Notes: generated by a model from the sequence alone, not told the origin. A DNA stretch of 64,000 nucleotides from JAWWOL01 sp033851545 (GCA_033851545.1 JAWWOO010000038.1:40328-104327), one strand, 5' to 3'. Shown: positions 25,681 to 35,874, numbered from the stretch's first letter. Program-made: numbers and translations.

Positions 25681-26757
25681 GTGCGCAAGGACGACGCGGT
25701 GAGCACCCGGTTCGCCCGGGCCCGCGCGCTCCCGGCGCTGCGGGCTGCCGCCGGCGCGCTCGCCGTGGCGACCGCCGTCACCGGCATCAGCACTGCCGCA
25801 GCCGGCTCGGCCGCCAAGCCGGGGCTGATCACGACCGTGACCACCGTTGCCCCTGATCAGGCCGCCGCCGCGGTCCTGCGGGCTGCCCGCACCCACCTCG
25901 GCCAGAAGTACGTCTACGGCGGGAGCGGCCCCACGACCTGGGACTGCTCCGGCTTCACCTCCGTGCTGTGGCGCACCGTCGGCGGGGTCAACGCCATCCC
26001 GCGGACCGCCCGGCTCCAGCAGGCCTGGGCGACACCCGTACCGGCCTCGCAGGTGCTGCCGGGCGACCTGTTCTTCCTGGGTACGCCGGCCACCCACGTG
26101 GGCCTGGTCATCGGCGGCGGCCTGGTGCTGGACGCCTCGTCGTCGCGCGGCGTCGTCCTTCTCCGGCAGCTCTGGACCTCGGCCGGCGTGACCTTCGGAC
26201 GCGTCCCCCGTCCGACCGCGGTCCCGGTGACGTCGCCTCCGCCCACCACCGCCCCTGTGACCACTGCTCCGGCCCCTCCGACCACGGCTCCGGTGACCAC
26301 TGCGCCCCCGGTGACCACTGCGCCCCCGACCACTGCTCCGGTGACGACCACTCCGGTGACCACGGCCCCGCCGGTCGCTGCGGGGCCGCCGGCATCCCGC
26401 CGGTCGCCGGCCGGAACCAGCCTTGCAGCGGCGGCCCAGGCTCTGGTGGGCGCGCGGTACGCGCTGGGCGGCACCGGCCCGTCCTATGACGACGGCGCCC
26501 TGGTCGCCGCCGCCTGGCGGCACGCCGGTGGCGGGCTCCTGCCGCTGGACCGCAACGCCCTGGCCGCGCGTACCCGAGCTGTGTCCGCCACCAAGCTCCG
26601 CGTCGGGGACCTGGTGATCTACGGAACCACCAACGTCTGGCACGTCGGCATCTACGTCGGCAAGGGGATGATGGTGGATGCATCCCGGATCAAGGGGCGG
26701 GTCATGCTTCGCCCGCTGCTGACCTCGCCGGACCGGCATTTCGGCCGCGTGGCCTGA
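25681..26757 (+). CDS. Secreted NlpC/P60 protein with a second, cysteine-less NlpC/P60 domain
   Basis: 358 residues from GTG 25681 (GGAGG 4 nt upstream; GTG 25699 is an alternative). N-terminal signal peptide with an alanine-rich core (residues 20-45). First NlpC/P60 domain about 60-175 with Cys89 in TWDCSGFT and His139 in ATHVGLVI, a peptidoglycan endopeptidase site. A Thr/Pro/Ala/Val linker follows (about 178-235, repeated TTAPVTTAPP). The second domain, about 245-358, keeps His321 in WHVGIYVG but has YDDGAL where the Cys should be and contains no cysteine at all, so it is probably a non-catalytic wall-binding copy. Confidence 0.88.
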   Translation: MRKDDAVSTRFARARALPALRAAAGALAVATAVTGISTAAAGSAAKPGLITTVTTVAPDQAAAAVLRAARTHLGQKYVYGGSGPTTWDCSGFTSVLWRTVGGVNAIPRTARLQQAWATPVPASQVLPGDLFFLGTPATHVGLVIGGGLVLDASSSRGVVLLRQLWTSAGVTFGRVPRPTAVPVTSPPPTTAPVTTAPAPPTTAPVTTAPPVTTAPPTTAPVTTTPVTTAPPVAAGPPASRRSPAGTSLAAAAQALVGARYALGGTGPSYDDGALVAAAWRHAGGGLLPLDRNALAARTRAVSATKLRVGDLVIYGTTNVWHVGIYVGKGMMVDASRIKGRVMLRPLLTSPDRHFGRVA

Positions 26758-26822
26758 GCCGGGGAACGGCCGACCATACGGCGACGTTGAGGCACCGGTA
26801 GGACAGGGCGAGAGGCGAAGGC

Positions 26823-27764
26823 GTGACGGCAGGACAGTTCGAAGGCAGGGGCACACCCGCGGGGGCGATCCCGCCGCCCCCGCCTGCGATGGTGCCTCCC
26901 ATGCCACCCCCGATGGCGCCACCCCCACCGCAGGCGTGGCTGACCCAAGCCCCCGCCTCGTTCGACGAGGGGCAGGCGCAGCAGACGCTGGCCGCGCCGA
27001 GGAGCATGCGTGACCGCTGGCAAAGGGTAAGCGGAGGCATCGGTGCCGCGCTCGCCGCTCTGTGGAAGCTCAAGATCCTTGCCGTCATCTTCAAGCTGAA
27101 GTTCCTCGGTGTCGCCGGATCCATGGCGCTGTCGATCGTGGCCTACGCGTGGATCTTCGGCTGGGCCTTCGCCGTCGGCTTCGTGCTGCTGATCCTGGTG
27201 CACGAGCTCGGTCATGTGGTGGTCCTCAGGATGCGCGGGATCAAGGCCGGCTTGCCGGTCTTCATCCCGTTCCTCGGGGCCATGGTCTCGATGAAGGAGA
27301 GCCCCAAGACCGTCTACGACGAGGCGCTCAGCGGCATCGCCGGACCGGCGGTCGGCGGGGCGGCGTCTGCCCTGCTCGCGTGGTACGCCGAGGGCACCGG
27401 GTCGGCCATGCTGACGGCGCTGGCCTATACCGGCTTCTTCCTCAACCTGTTCAACCTGCTACCGGTGCTGCCGCTGGACGGCGGTCGCACGGCAGCCGCG
27501 CTGCACCCGGCCATCTGGGCGGTCGGCCTCGCGGGACTCGTCGGCCTGATGTTCTACCGGCCGAGCCCGATCATCCCGATCATCGTCATTCTCGGCGGCC
27601 ACGAGCTCTACAAACGGTGGAAGGGCCGCAACACCGAGGAGTCGCGGCGCTACTTCGCGATCGCTCCGGCCAAGCGGGCCATCATCGGTGTCGGCTATCT
27701 CGGACTGATCGCCGCGCTGGTCGTCGGGATGAACATCACGTACGTCCACCGCACATTCACCTGA
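26823..27764 (+). CDS. M50 site-2-type zinc metalloprotease
   Basis: 313 residues from GTG 26823. Residues 16-37 are almost all proline, methionine and alanine, an unusual disordered N-terminus. Then membrane helices with the zinc site HELGH (127-131) inside the helix VGFVLLILVHELGHVVVL, and LPLDGGRTAAALHP with the third ligand Asp. Fits the minimal intramembrane protease core (S2P/SpoIVFB group), no PDZ domain. Substrate unknown; anti-sigma factors are typical targets in this class. Its last 8 nt overlap the convergent secreted protein gene. Confidence 0.88.
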   Translation: MTAGQFEGRGTPAGAIPPPPPAMVPPMPPPMAPPPPQAWLTQAPASFDEGQAQQTLAAPRSMRDRWQRVSGGIGAALAALWKLKILAVIFKLKFLGVAGSMALSIVAYAWIFGWAFAVGFVLLILVHELGHVVVLRMRGIKAGLPVFIPFLGAMVSMKESPKTVYDEALSGIAGPAVGGAASALLAWYAEGTGSAMLTALAYTGFFLNLFNLLPVLPLDGGRTAAALHPAIWAVGLAGLVGLMFYRPSPIIPIIVILGGHELYKRWKGRNTEESRRYFAIAPAKRAIIGVGYLGLIAALVVGMNITYVHRTFT

Positions 27765-29037
27765 CGGCAGGCAGGCGCCGGAATACTGTTCCGCCGAGGA
27801 CGAGCTGCGCCTTGGCGCCGAGGTATTGCGGCAACGCGTAGAGCGCCATCGACTCCACCGGGCCTGAGTCGTACACGAGGTAGACCGTGTTGCCCAGGAC
27901 CGAGTAGCTGCCGCCCCCAGACGGGTTGTCCGTGGTGACCAGGTTGGTGTCACCCGTGATCCCGTCGTCGCTGAACCGGCCTGCACCGGTGAAGGTGATG
28001 GTCGCCCCACTGCCGCCGGACAGCCGCTTGTACGTGCCGGAAAGGTGCGCGCCCTGCAACGGGTCGACGATTCCGTACGTCACGCCGTTCCAAGTGAGCC
28101 GCCCGGCGGTGTCGGGCCGCAACGTCACGGTGGTGCCGTCGGTCTCCCAGGCGATGTCGACAACCCCGTCATGGGCGGCGTAGACCCCGCTGCGGACGGA
28201 CGGCGGCAGCGGTGCGGTCCCGGCGGCCGGCCCGTCGGCTGGTACGGCGCTGGTCACCCGGCCGTCGTCGGTGAAGACCAGCGCCGGCGCGCCTGCGGCC
28301 TGGGCGTACGAGCCGGGGGTGCTGCCCGGCTTGAGGCCGAGGTAGACGGCGCCGATCGGCCCGAGGAGTGCGGGGGGGATGCCGGCGACCGTCACGACAT
28401 GCAGCGGCGATGCTGCTGCCAGTGCACCGTTGAGCGGCGCGGCGACGATACGGACCGTGGCGGCCCCTGGCGGGACGGTGATCCGGGCGTTCATGGCGAA
28501 GTGGCTACGGGCGTCGAGACGCCCGGTCGCGAGGGTGACCCAGTGGCTGCCTGCCTTGCGCTGCAGGGAAACTGCGCGCCCTGGCCGGCGGGGCAGGAAC
28601 ACGCCTCTGGAGTGCACCACCCCACCCGTGACCACCCAGCCGACCCCGTCCACGCTGATCGTCGGCCTGACCGGCGCGATCGTCAGGCGCCGCGACACCA
28701 CCTGGCTGCCGTCCGCGGCGATCACCAGCGTCCGCAGCACCTCCTTGCCCGACAGCGGGGCACGGGTCCGGAAGCTGTAGTCGCTGCGGGCGTTGGTGTG
28801 GGTCGTGCCCAGCGTCACCCAGTGGGAGCCGGCAGCCCGCTGCAGCCTGACCGCACGACCAGGTCGTACGGGGCCTAGGTGGCCGGAGACGGTGACCACC
28901 TCGTGGGCCAGCACCGTCACAGGGCGGGCCGAGATCGCGAGCTGTGCCCTGACCGGGGCTGCGGCCGCCGGCAGAACGGGGGCGAGGGTCAAACCGATGA
29001 CCGCCGTCGTCAGGACCACCCAGTGCTTCCGCCTCAA
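27757..29037 (-). CDS. Secreted protein with two Ig-like/beta-sandwich repeats
   Basis: 426 residues. Sec signal peptide MRRKHWVVLTTAVIGLTLAPVLPAAAAP. Two related repeats follow: PGRAVRLQRAAGSHWVTLGTTHTNARSDYSFR and PGRAVSLQRKAGSHWVTLATGRLDARSHFAMN, the pattern seen in bacterial beta-sandwich adhesion-like domains. The C-terminal half (GSYAQAAGAPALVFTDDGRV... DPLQGAHLSGTYKRLSGGSGATITFTGAGRFSDDG) looks like a separate beta-rich domain. No catalytic motif. Function unknown; extracellular. Confidence 0.8.
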   Translation of the reverse strand: MRRKHWVVLTTAVIGLTLAPVLPAAAAPVRAQLAISARPVTVLAHEVVTVSGHLGPVRPGRAVRLQRAAGSHWVTLGTTHTNARSDYSFRTRAPLSGKEVLRTLVIAADGSQVVSRRLTIAPVRPTISVDGVGWVVTGGVVHSRGVFLPRRPGRAVSLQRKAGSHWVTLATGRLDARSHFAMNARITVPPGAATVRIVAAPLNGALAAASPLHVVTVAGIPPALLGPIGAVYLGLKPGSTPGSYAQAAGAPALVFTDDGRVTSAVPADGPAAGTAPLPPSVRSGVYAAHDGVVDIAWETDGTTVTLRPDTAGRLTWNGVTYGIVDPLQGAHLSGTYKRLSGGSGATITFTGAGRFSDDGITGDTNLVTTDNPSGGGSYSVLGNTVYLVYDSGPVESMALYALPQYLGAKAQLVLGGTVFRRLPAVR

Positions 29038-29146
29038 GCCGGATCTCCTTGCTGTGCCGTCGTCGCCGCCGTCGGTCGGGGCCGTGGGCCACGCTACCCG
29101 GCGGGCAACGGCCCTGGTGTCGGCTAGGAGCCCTTGGCCCCGTGCC

Positions 29147-29770
29147 TCAGGCTAGTTTTCGCAGCGCGAGTTCGAGGGAGCGGGCGATGTGCAGGCGGTT
29201 GATCGCCTCAGCATCGTCGGCTGCACCTCTGGCCACGGCATCGGCCAGCGCGGCGTGCTCGTCGCAGGCCACCTTGACGTCGTCGTCGTCGTAGGCGGCC
29301 GACACCCGGCGGTTGAAGTAGAAGTCGCGGTTGGCCGCGAGCAGGGCGTTGAGCGGGGGGTTCTGCGCTGCCGCCGCGACGGCTTCGTGGAAGCGGGAGT
29401 TGATGTCGACGAACCGCTCGTGCCGCAGGTCCTCGCCGAGAGGGGCCCGGCTGAGCTCGACGATGGCGCGCCGCTCGTCCGCAGTCGCCCGCTGGGCCGC
29501 CAGCCCCGCCGCGTACCCCTCCAGGGCTTGTCGCACCTCGAAGTAGGACCGGATCTCGTCATGGGTGTGCTCGCGGACGAACCAGGCGCGCCTGCGGTTG
29601 AAGACCAGCCCGTCGGCGGCCAGGTGCTGGATGCTCTCACGGATCGGGGTGCGGCTGACCGACAGCCGCTGGGCGAGGTCTACCTCGATCAGCCGCTCGT
29701 TGGGGCGGAGCAGCCCCTGTGCGATCTCGGCCCGGAGCTGTTCGTACACCTCCCGCGAACGCTCACCCAC
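29147..29770 (-). CDS. GntR family regulator, FadR/FCD subfamily
   Basis: 207 residues. N-terminal winged HTH (YEQLRAEIAQGLLRPNERLIEVDLAQRLSVSRTPIRESIQHLAADGLV) and an all-helical FCD effector domain with metal-binding type residues (EVRQALEGYAAGLAAQ, DINSRFHEAVAAAAQN, CDEHAALADAVARG). It is the last gene of the minus-strand livKHMGF unit, 36 nt after livF, so it may regulate that transporter in response to an organic acid or amino acid derivative. This link is inferred from position. Confidence 0.88.
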   Translation of the reverse strand: MGERSREVYEQLRAEIAQGLLRPNERLIEVDLAQRLSVSRTPIRESIQHLAADGLVFNRRRAWFVREHTHDEIRSYFEVRQALEGYAAGLAAQRATADERRAIVELSRAPLGEDLRHERFVDINSRFHEAVAAAAQNPPLNALLAANRDFYFNRRVSAAYDDDDVKVACDEHAALADAVARGAADDAEAINRLHIARSLELALRKLA

Positions 29771-29806
29771 GACTGTGTTCCTTCTCTCCGAGACGCTGCG
29801 GACCGG

Positions 29807-30525
<719 letters not shown>

Positions 30526-30529
<4 letters not shown>

Positions 30530-31419
30530 GCCGGTGCCTCCCCGTCGTCGGTGGTCGTGCCTTCGATCCGGTGGAGGTCGGGCGCCTGCTCCGCTTGCTC
30601 GGCGGCCTCCTCGGCCGAGGTGCCGAGATAGGCGGCGATCACGGCCGGGTCACGCTGGATCGCCTGAGGCGAGCCCTCGGCGATCTTCTCGCCGAAGTTG
30701 AGCACGACGATCCGGTGGGCGATCGACATCACCAGCTTCATGTCGTGCTCGATCAGCAGCACGCTGACGTCCTTCTCGGCGTTGACCCGCTGGATCAGCT
30801 GGGCCAGGTCGCGCTTCTCCACCGGGTTGGTGCCGGCTGCCGGCTCGTCGAGCAGGAGGACGCCGGGGTCCGTGCCCAGTGCCCGTGCGATCTCGAGACG
30901 GCGCTGTTCGCCGTAGGCGAGAGCACCCGCGAGCTCGTTGGCCCGCCCCGAGAGGCCGACGTCCGCCAGCAGGGCGTAGGCCGCAGCGGTGCTCTCCCGC
31001 TGTTCCTTGCGCTGCCAGGGCATCCCGAGCATCGCCGACAGCGGTCCCGACTTCTGCCGGGTCTCGATCCCGACCTGGACGTTCTCGAGGGCCGTTAGCG
31101 CAGGGAAGAGCCGGATGTTCTGGAACGTACGGGCAACCCCGAGGTGGTTGATCACGTGGGTCTTCTTGCCGAGCACGCTCACCGGTGACGCGCCCGGCCG
31201 GCCGACCAGGGTGATGGAGCCCTCCTGGGGTGTGTAGACGCCGGTCAACGAGTTGAACAGCGACGTCTTGCCGGCCCCGTTGGGCCCGATGACCGCCAGG
31301 ATCTCGCCGCGGAACATCTGCAACGAGACGTCGTTGAGGCTGGTCACACCACCGAACCGCAGCGTCACGTGGTTGACGTCGAAGACGACGTCGGGCGCAT
31401 CGAGGGACTGGGCAGTCAT
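30526..31419 (-). CDS. livG: Branched-chain amino acid ABC transporter ATP-binding protein LivG
   Basis: 297 residues from ATG 31419; the extension to 31569 is rejected since it enters livM. Walker A VIGPNGAGKTSLFNSL, the LivG-type insertion after GRPGASPVSVLGKKTHVINHLGVARTFQNIRLF, signature ALAYGEQRRLEIARALGTDP (LSGGQ replaced by AYGEQ, usual for LivG), Walker B VLLLDEPAAGTNP and LLIEHDMKLVMSIAHRI. The product pairs with LivF on LivH/LivM. It starts 5 nt after the livM stop. Confidence 0.95.
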
Positions 31420-31424
31420 CTGGC

Positions 31425-33638
31425 CTACATCCCTTCCCCAGCAGGCACTGCACGTGTCTCGGAGCTGAACGTGCCGTCCAGACCGTGCAGCTCCGCCTTG
31501 CGCCGTTTCGCCGGGATGAGACCGGCGGGACGGAAGATCATCATCAGCAGCACGACAGCGCCGATCCACATCTGCCGGTCAGGAGGCGGGACCTGGTCCT
31601 TGAGGAACTCCGGCAGCCAGGTGAGCACGGCAGCTCCGGCGATGGCACCGGGCAGGGAACCCATGCCACCGAAGACGACGTAGGCGACCACGAGGATCGA
31701 GTTGTTGAGGACGAAGTTGTCCGGGTTGAAGTAACCGATCTGGCTGGCGAAGAAGACACCGGCGACACCGGAGGTCGAGGCGCCGATGGCGAAGGCCATC
31801 AGCTTGACCCGGGTCGTGTTGACACCGCTTGCCTGTGCTGCGACCTCGTCCTCGCGGATCGCAGCCCAGGCACGGCCGAGTCGTGAGCCCTCGAGCCGGT
31901 AGAACAGGATGACCACGATGATGATCAAGGTGAGCAGGAGATACCAGTACTGCAGGTTGTTCTGACTCCACTGCCAATGCAGTGGCCCGATATGCAGTGA
32001 CGGATGCGCAACGGCCGGGGACGGGCCGCGCGTGGAGTTGGTGATGTTGGCCGGGTTGTTGACCGCCGTGATCCGGATGATCTCACCGAAGCCGAGCGTG
32101 ACGATGGCGAGATAGTCACCGCGCAGGCGCAGCGTCGGGGCGCCAAGGGCGATTCCGGCTATCAGGCAGATGCCGATGGCGAACGGGATCGCCAGCAGCG
32201 GGGTCATGTGCAGCCAATCCGGCGGCTTGTGCGGCAAGGAGCCCACCAGGTAAGCGGTGGTGTAGGAGCCAATCGCGTAGAAGGCGATGTATCCGAGGTC
32301 GAGCAGTCCGGCCCAGCCGACTACGACGTTGAGGCCGACCGCCAGCAGGACGTAGACGCCGATCTCGCTGACCAGCACCTTCTGCCAGAACTGGGTCATC
32401 GTCGGCGGCAGGAAGACCGCCAGGATCAGTCCGATCAGCAGCAGACTTCGGCCCGATCGGCCACTCGCCGGCAGGGACAGGCCGACCCTGTCCGAGGACA
32501 GTGAGGCCGCGGCCGCGGGCACCCGCAATGAGCTCGCAGCAGCGAAAGCACCCGCAGCTATCAGTGAGAAGCCCATGCAGGCAAGCCAGCCGCCGGCCCC
32601 GAGGTTCTGCCACGGCCCGGTTGCCCCATCGACACCCTTGGCCGCCGCCACCTTGCTGATGTCGTACAGGGTGAGCAGGGTGAGCAGAACCGTGAGCAGC
32701 CCGACCGCGGTCGCGAGCCACGCGGCCACCGCGTTGCGAAGATAGACCGCCGCGGCAGCTATGACGATCGCCGCCACCAGCAGAGTCCAGCCCAGCCAGG
32801 AGAAGTAGGCCGTCGTCATTGCCGTGACTGCCTCGCCGGAGAACAGATTGCCCGTCGCGTGGAACTTCGTGTTGAAGTGCTGCGGGGAGAACCAGGTCGT
32901 TGTCGTCAGGCCCAGGGTCGCGGCAACGGTTCCCACGCCCACGAGCAACAGGCCGGGTCGCCACGTCAGGGCTCGGTCGATCGACTCGCGGAACAGCGAG
33001 TCCTGGCTGTCCAGAGCCGATGCAGCGCTGGCAACGGCGATGGCCAGGAAGCCGAACAGGGCGCCGAACGCTCCGAGGGAGTGATCGGTCGCATGGGTGA
33101 AGGAGATCACCTGCTGGTGGGCCACGAAGCCGACGATTCCGGCGACGAGCGACAGACCGGCCGTCACCCAGGCAAGGACGTTGCTCCGCCGGATGATCGA
33201 GGCAGCAGCGAGGACAGCGACGACGGCGAGCTCGGTCCAGTGCAGCCAGCCGAAGAAACTTCGCGCGAGGAAGGACAGGGCTGGTGTGTCGACCACCTTC
33301 GGCCCGACGGTGCTGAGTTTGCCGTCACCCACGGCGTCGTCCCACTTCAGCAGCTGGTACGACGCGACGACGGCCACGACGCCGCTGGAGATCGCCACTG
33401 CTCCGGGATAGGTGAAGTAGGGCTTGACCCGCGCCCAGTAGGTGACCAGCAGGAACCCGAGCACGCCGATGCCGAGGAAGACGAAGATCCGGGGCCGAAA
33501 CACCGACTCGCGGAAGGCCAGGCCGTAGTCGTCCTGGGAGCCCTCCTGCGGGCCGATCATCAGCGCAAGCACGATGGAAGCAGCGAAGGCACCGAGCGCC
33601 CGCTTGACGAGTGGCGAGTCGAACGTCTTCCGGTTCAT
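31425..33638 (-). CDS. livM: Branched-chain amino acid ABC transporter permease LivM with a large N-terminal membrane extension
   Basis: 737 residues, about twice a normal LivM. The LivM permease core occupies roughly residues 400-720 (VYVLLAVGLNVVVGWAGLLDLGYIAFYAIGSY, LRLRGDYLAIVTLGFGEIIRI, EDEVAAQASGVNTTRVKLMAFAIGASTSGVAGVFFAS). Before it are about 400 residues with eight or so extra hydrophobic segments (for example FVFLGIGVLGFLLVTYWARV, ELAVVAVLAAASIIRRSNVLAWVTAGLSLVAG). The frame is continuous with no internal frameshift, and it overlaps livH by 4 nt. The extension has no role I recognise. Confidence 0.92.
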   Translation of the reverse strand: MNRKTFDSPLVKRALGAFAASIVLALMIGPQEGSQDDYGLAFRESVFRPRIFVFLGIGVLGFLLVTYWARVKPYFTYPGAVAISSGVVAVVASYQLLKWDDAVGDGKLSTVGPKVVDTPALSFLARSFFGWLHWTELAVVAVLAAASIIRRSNVLAWVTAGLSLVAGIVGFVAHQQVISFTHATDHSLGAFGALFGFLAIAVASAASALDSQDSLFRESIDRALTWRPGLLLVGVGTVAATLGLTTTTWFSPQHFNTKFHATGNLFSGEAVTAMTTAYFSWLGWTLLVAAIVIAAAAVYLRNAVAAWLATAVGLLTVLLTLLTLYDISKVAAAKGVDGATGPWQNLGAGGWLACMGFSLIAAGAFAAASSLRVPAAAASLSSDRVGLSLPASGRSGRSLLLIGLILAVFLPPTMTQFWQKVLVSEIGVYVLLAVGLNVVVGWAGLLDLGYIAFYAIGSYTTAYLVGSLPHKPPDWLHMTPLLAIPFAIGICLIAGIALGAPTLRLRGDYLAIVTLGFGEIIRITAVNNPANITNSTRGPSPAVAHPSLHIGPLHWQWSQNNLQYWYLLLTLIIIVVILFYRLEGSRLGRAWAAIREDEVAAQASGVNTTRVKLMAFAIGASTSGVAGVFFASQIGYFNPDNFVLNNSILVVAYVVFGGMGSLPGAIAGAAVLTWLPEFLKDQVPPPDRQMWIGAVVLLMMIFRPAGLIPAKRRKAELHGLDGTFSSETRAVPAGEGM

Positions 33639-34576
33639 GCTGCCCGCCCCAGCCGCTCGCCGAGCAACCCCGTCGGCCGGAAGATGAGGACGACGACCAG
33701 GACGACGAACGCAACGACGTCGGTCCAGGCGATGCCGATCGCCGGGATCGGAGGCACGAGGGCCTCGACCAGCCCCAGCACCAGGCCGCCCATCATGGCT
33801 CCGCGGATGTTCCCGATGCCGCCCAGGACAGCCGCGGCGAAGGCCTTGGTGCCCTGGTTGAACCCGATGGTGTTGGAGAACGAGAACGCCGTACCGAAAA
33901 GGAATCCGGCAGCCCCGGCCAGCGCGCCGCCGATGACGAACGTGCGGGAGATCGTCCGGTCGATGTCGACACCCATGAGGGCGGCGGTCGGGGCGTCCTC
34001 AGCCACAGCGCGGATGCCACGACCGAGCTTGGTGCCAGCCACGAGACGGTCCAGGAAGACCATCATGAGAACCGCGGACACGATGATGACCACCTCGAAA
34101 ACCTGAATGCGCGCCGTCGAGATGTGGAAGAGCTCACGGTTCTGGTTGAAGTAGACCGGGAACGAGTTTCCGTTGAAGCGGTTGAACAGTTTTCCGGCCA
34201 GCTGCGAGAGGAAGAACGATGCTCCGATCGCGCTGATCAGGAACGCGAGCTTGGGAGCCCCCCGTTTTCGCAGCGGCCGATAGGCCACACGCTCGAGCGT
34301 CCAGGCCACGCAGGCGCCGGTGATCGCACCCGACAGCAGGCCGATGATGATGACGAACGGCACTTCCCAGTGCGCCGTACCCTTGCCGTCCCCGACCACG
34401 GCATGGACGACGATGAAGCTGCCGAACGTACCTGACATGAAGACCTCGCTGTGCGCGAAGTTCAACAGCTGCAGGACTCCGTAGACCAGGGTGTAACCGA
34501 GCGCGATCAGCGCATACATCGAGCCGCGGGTGAGTCCCAACAGGATGTAGGCGGGGATTTCGTGCACGTAGGTCAC
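33635..34576 (-). CDS. livH: Branched-chain amino acid ABC transporter permease LivH
   Basis: 313 residues from GTG 34576, with GGAGGG upstream; the start at 34645 is rejected. Family blocks: GLTRGSMYALIALGYTLVYGVLQLLNFAHSEVFM near the N-terminus, RRAVAEDAPTAALMGVDIDRTI-type region (RGIRAVAEDAPTAALMG) in the coupling loop, and GGLVLGLVEALV in the last third. Forms the membrane channel with LivM. 110 nt after livK; a hairpin in that gap may lower transcription of the permease genes relative to the binding protein. Confidence 0.94.
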   Translation of the reverse strand: MTYVHEIPAYILLGLTRGSMYALIALGYTLVYGVLQLLNFAHSEVFMSGTFGSFIVVHAVVGDGKGTAHWEVPFVIIIGLLSGAITGACVAWTLERVAYRPLRKRGAPKLAFLISAIGASFFLSQLAGKLFNRFNGNSFPVYFNQNRELFHISTARIQVFEVVIIVSAVLMMVFLDRLVAGTKLGRGIRAVAEDAPTAALMGVDIDRTISRTFVIGGALAGAAGFLFGTAFSFSNTIGFNQGTKAFAAAVLGGIGNIRGAMMGGLVLGLVEALVPPIPAIGIAWTDVVAFVVLVVVLIFRPTGLLGERLGRAA

Positions 34577-34633
34577 GCGGGCAACCCTCCACAGAATGGG
34601 CTCAGGATTCGACGCGGTGCCAGACCAAGCGCA

Positions 34634-34664
34634 GGGGCGCCCCAAGTCGAGCTCGGGGCGCCCC
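34634..34664 (-). terminator. Hairpin between livK and livH
   Basis: Two copies of ggggcgcccc (34634-34643 and 34655-34664) separated by 11 nt. The stem can form between the copies or within each. It follows the livK stop on the minus strand, the usual place for an attenuator that sets a high binding-protein to permease ratio. Confidence 0.55.
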
Positions 34665-34686
34665 CACGCACTAGGTCAACCGAGCG

Positions 34687-35874
34687 TCAGCTCTGAGACT
34701 TGATGTCGCCGAGCAGTGCGATTGCGCCACTCTTCTGCTGGTACAGGTTGATGAGCTGCGCCGCGACCTCACCGGTGGAGGTGAACTTGAGGTCGTTGGT
34801 GATGCCCTTGTAGTCCACGGCGTTGACCGCGTCCCAGACAGTCTTGCGGGTCGGGGAGGCGCCCGCGTTCTTGATGGACGTCAACAGCAGGTTGGTGGCG
34901 TCGTACGCCTCGGGGGAGTAGGTCGAGGAGTCGACCTTGAACATCGTCTTGTAGGCGTCATTGAAGGCCTTCGCCACCGGCGCGACCGTAGCGTCGAGGC
35001 AACCGCAGGAGAAGTACCAGCCGTCACCGGAGGCACCAGCGGCGGCGGTGAACTTGGTCGACTTGCCGCCGTTGCCAGTCATGGTCAGGCCCTTGTAACT
35101 AGCTGCGGTGAGCGCCTTGGCGAACAGGCCGGCCTGCGTGTCGTAGCCGCCGTAGAACAGCGCATCGGCACCGGAGGAGGCCACCTTCTGCGAGATGACG
35201 CTGTAGTCGGTCGTCGCCTGCGGCACACTGTCCCGGATCGTGGCGATGGTCTTCACCTTGAGCTCGGCCTGCACGGCGTCAGCCGCACCCTTGCCGTAGT
35301 CGGTCCCGTCATCGATCACGTAGACCTTCTTGGCCTTCTTGGCCAGCCAGTCGGCAGCCTCGAGACCCTCGAGAGAGTCCGGCGGGACGACCCGGTGGAA
35401 GGACTTGAAGCCCTGAGAGGTCAGGGTCGGGTTGGTGGCGGACGGACTGACGAGGACAAGGCCCGCCGCGTCGTAGGACGCGCCCACAGCCTTGGATGCA
35501 CCCGAGAAGCTCGGCCCGACGACACCGAGGATGCCAGCATCCTGCTGCAGGGTGGCGGCCGCCGCCGGAGCCTTGTCGGCAAGTCCGACGTCGTCGGCCT
35601 TGACCAGACTGACCTGGAAGCCGTACGTGTTCTTCGCGTTCGCCTCGCTGATCGCAAGCTCTACGGCTTGGACCTCGTTCAGGCCGAGCTGGGCGTTGTC
35701 GCCCGTGAGCGGGCCCTCGAAACCGATCTTGACCGTGGCGCCGGAGGCCGCCCCGCTCGTGCTCGAGGCGCCGAGCCCGGAGCCCTTGGACTTGCTGCTG
35801 CTACCGCAGCCGGTGAGGGCGAGAGTGCCGGCCAGGCCGAGCAGGGCCAACGTGCGTACCGCGCTGTGCTGCAT
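34687..35874 (-). CDS. livK: Branched-chain amino acid ABC transporter substrate-binding lipoprotein LivK
   Basis: 395 residues from ATG 35874 after GGAGG; the frame runs on to 36228 but the signal peptide fixes the start. Lipoprotein signal MQHSAVRTLALLGLAGTLALTGC with the modified Cys23, then a Ser/Lys/Gly linker. Periplasmic-binding type I fold: KIGFEGPLTGDNAQLGLNEVQAVELA, VSLVKADDVGLADKAPAAAATL, GVVGPSFSGASKAVGASYDAAGLVLVSPSATNP, DGTDYGKGAADAVQAEL, DALFYGGYDTQAG, EAYDATNLLLTSI. First gene of the liv operon. Amino acid specificity cannot be read from sequence. Confidence 0.94.
   Translation of the reverse strand: MQHSAVRTLALLGLAGTLALTGCGSSSKSKGSGLGASSTSGAASGATVKIGFEGPLTGDNAQLGLNEVQAVELAISEANAKNTYGFQVSLVKADDVGLADKAPAAAATLQQDAGILGVVGPSFSGASKAVGASYDAAGLVLVSPSATNPTLTSQGFKSFHRVVPPDSLEGLEAADWLAKKAKKVYVIDDGTDYGKGAADAVQAELKVKTIATIRDSVPQATTDYSVISQKVASSGADALFYGGYDTQAGLFAKALTAASYKGLTMTGNGGKSTKFTAAAGASGDGWYFSCGCLDATVAPVAKAFNDAYKTMFKVDSSTYSPEAYDATNLLLTSIKNAGASPTRKTVWDAVNAVDYKGITNDLKFTSTGEVAAQLINLYQQKSGAIALLGDIKSQS

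Noticed and set aside
26210..26385. Repeat array of CRISPR type in the Thr/Pro coding region
   Set aside because: It is the codon repetition of a Thr/Pro/Ala/Val linker within an intact frame.
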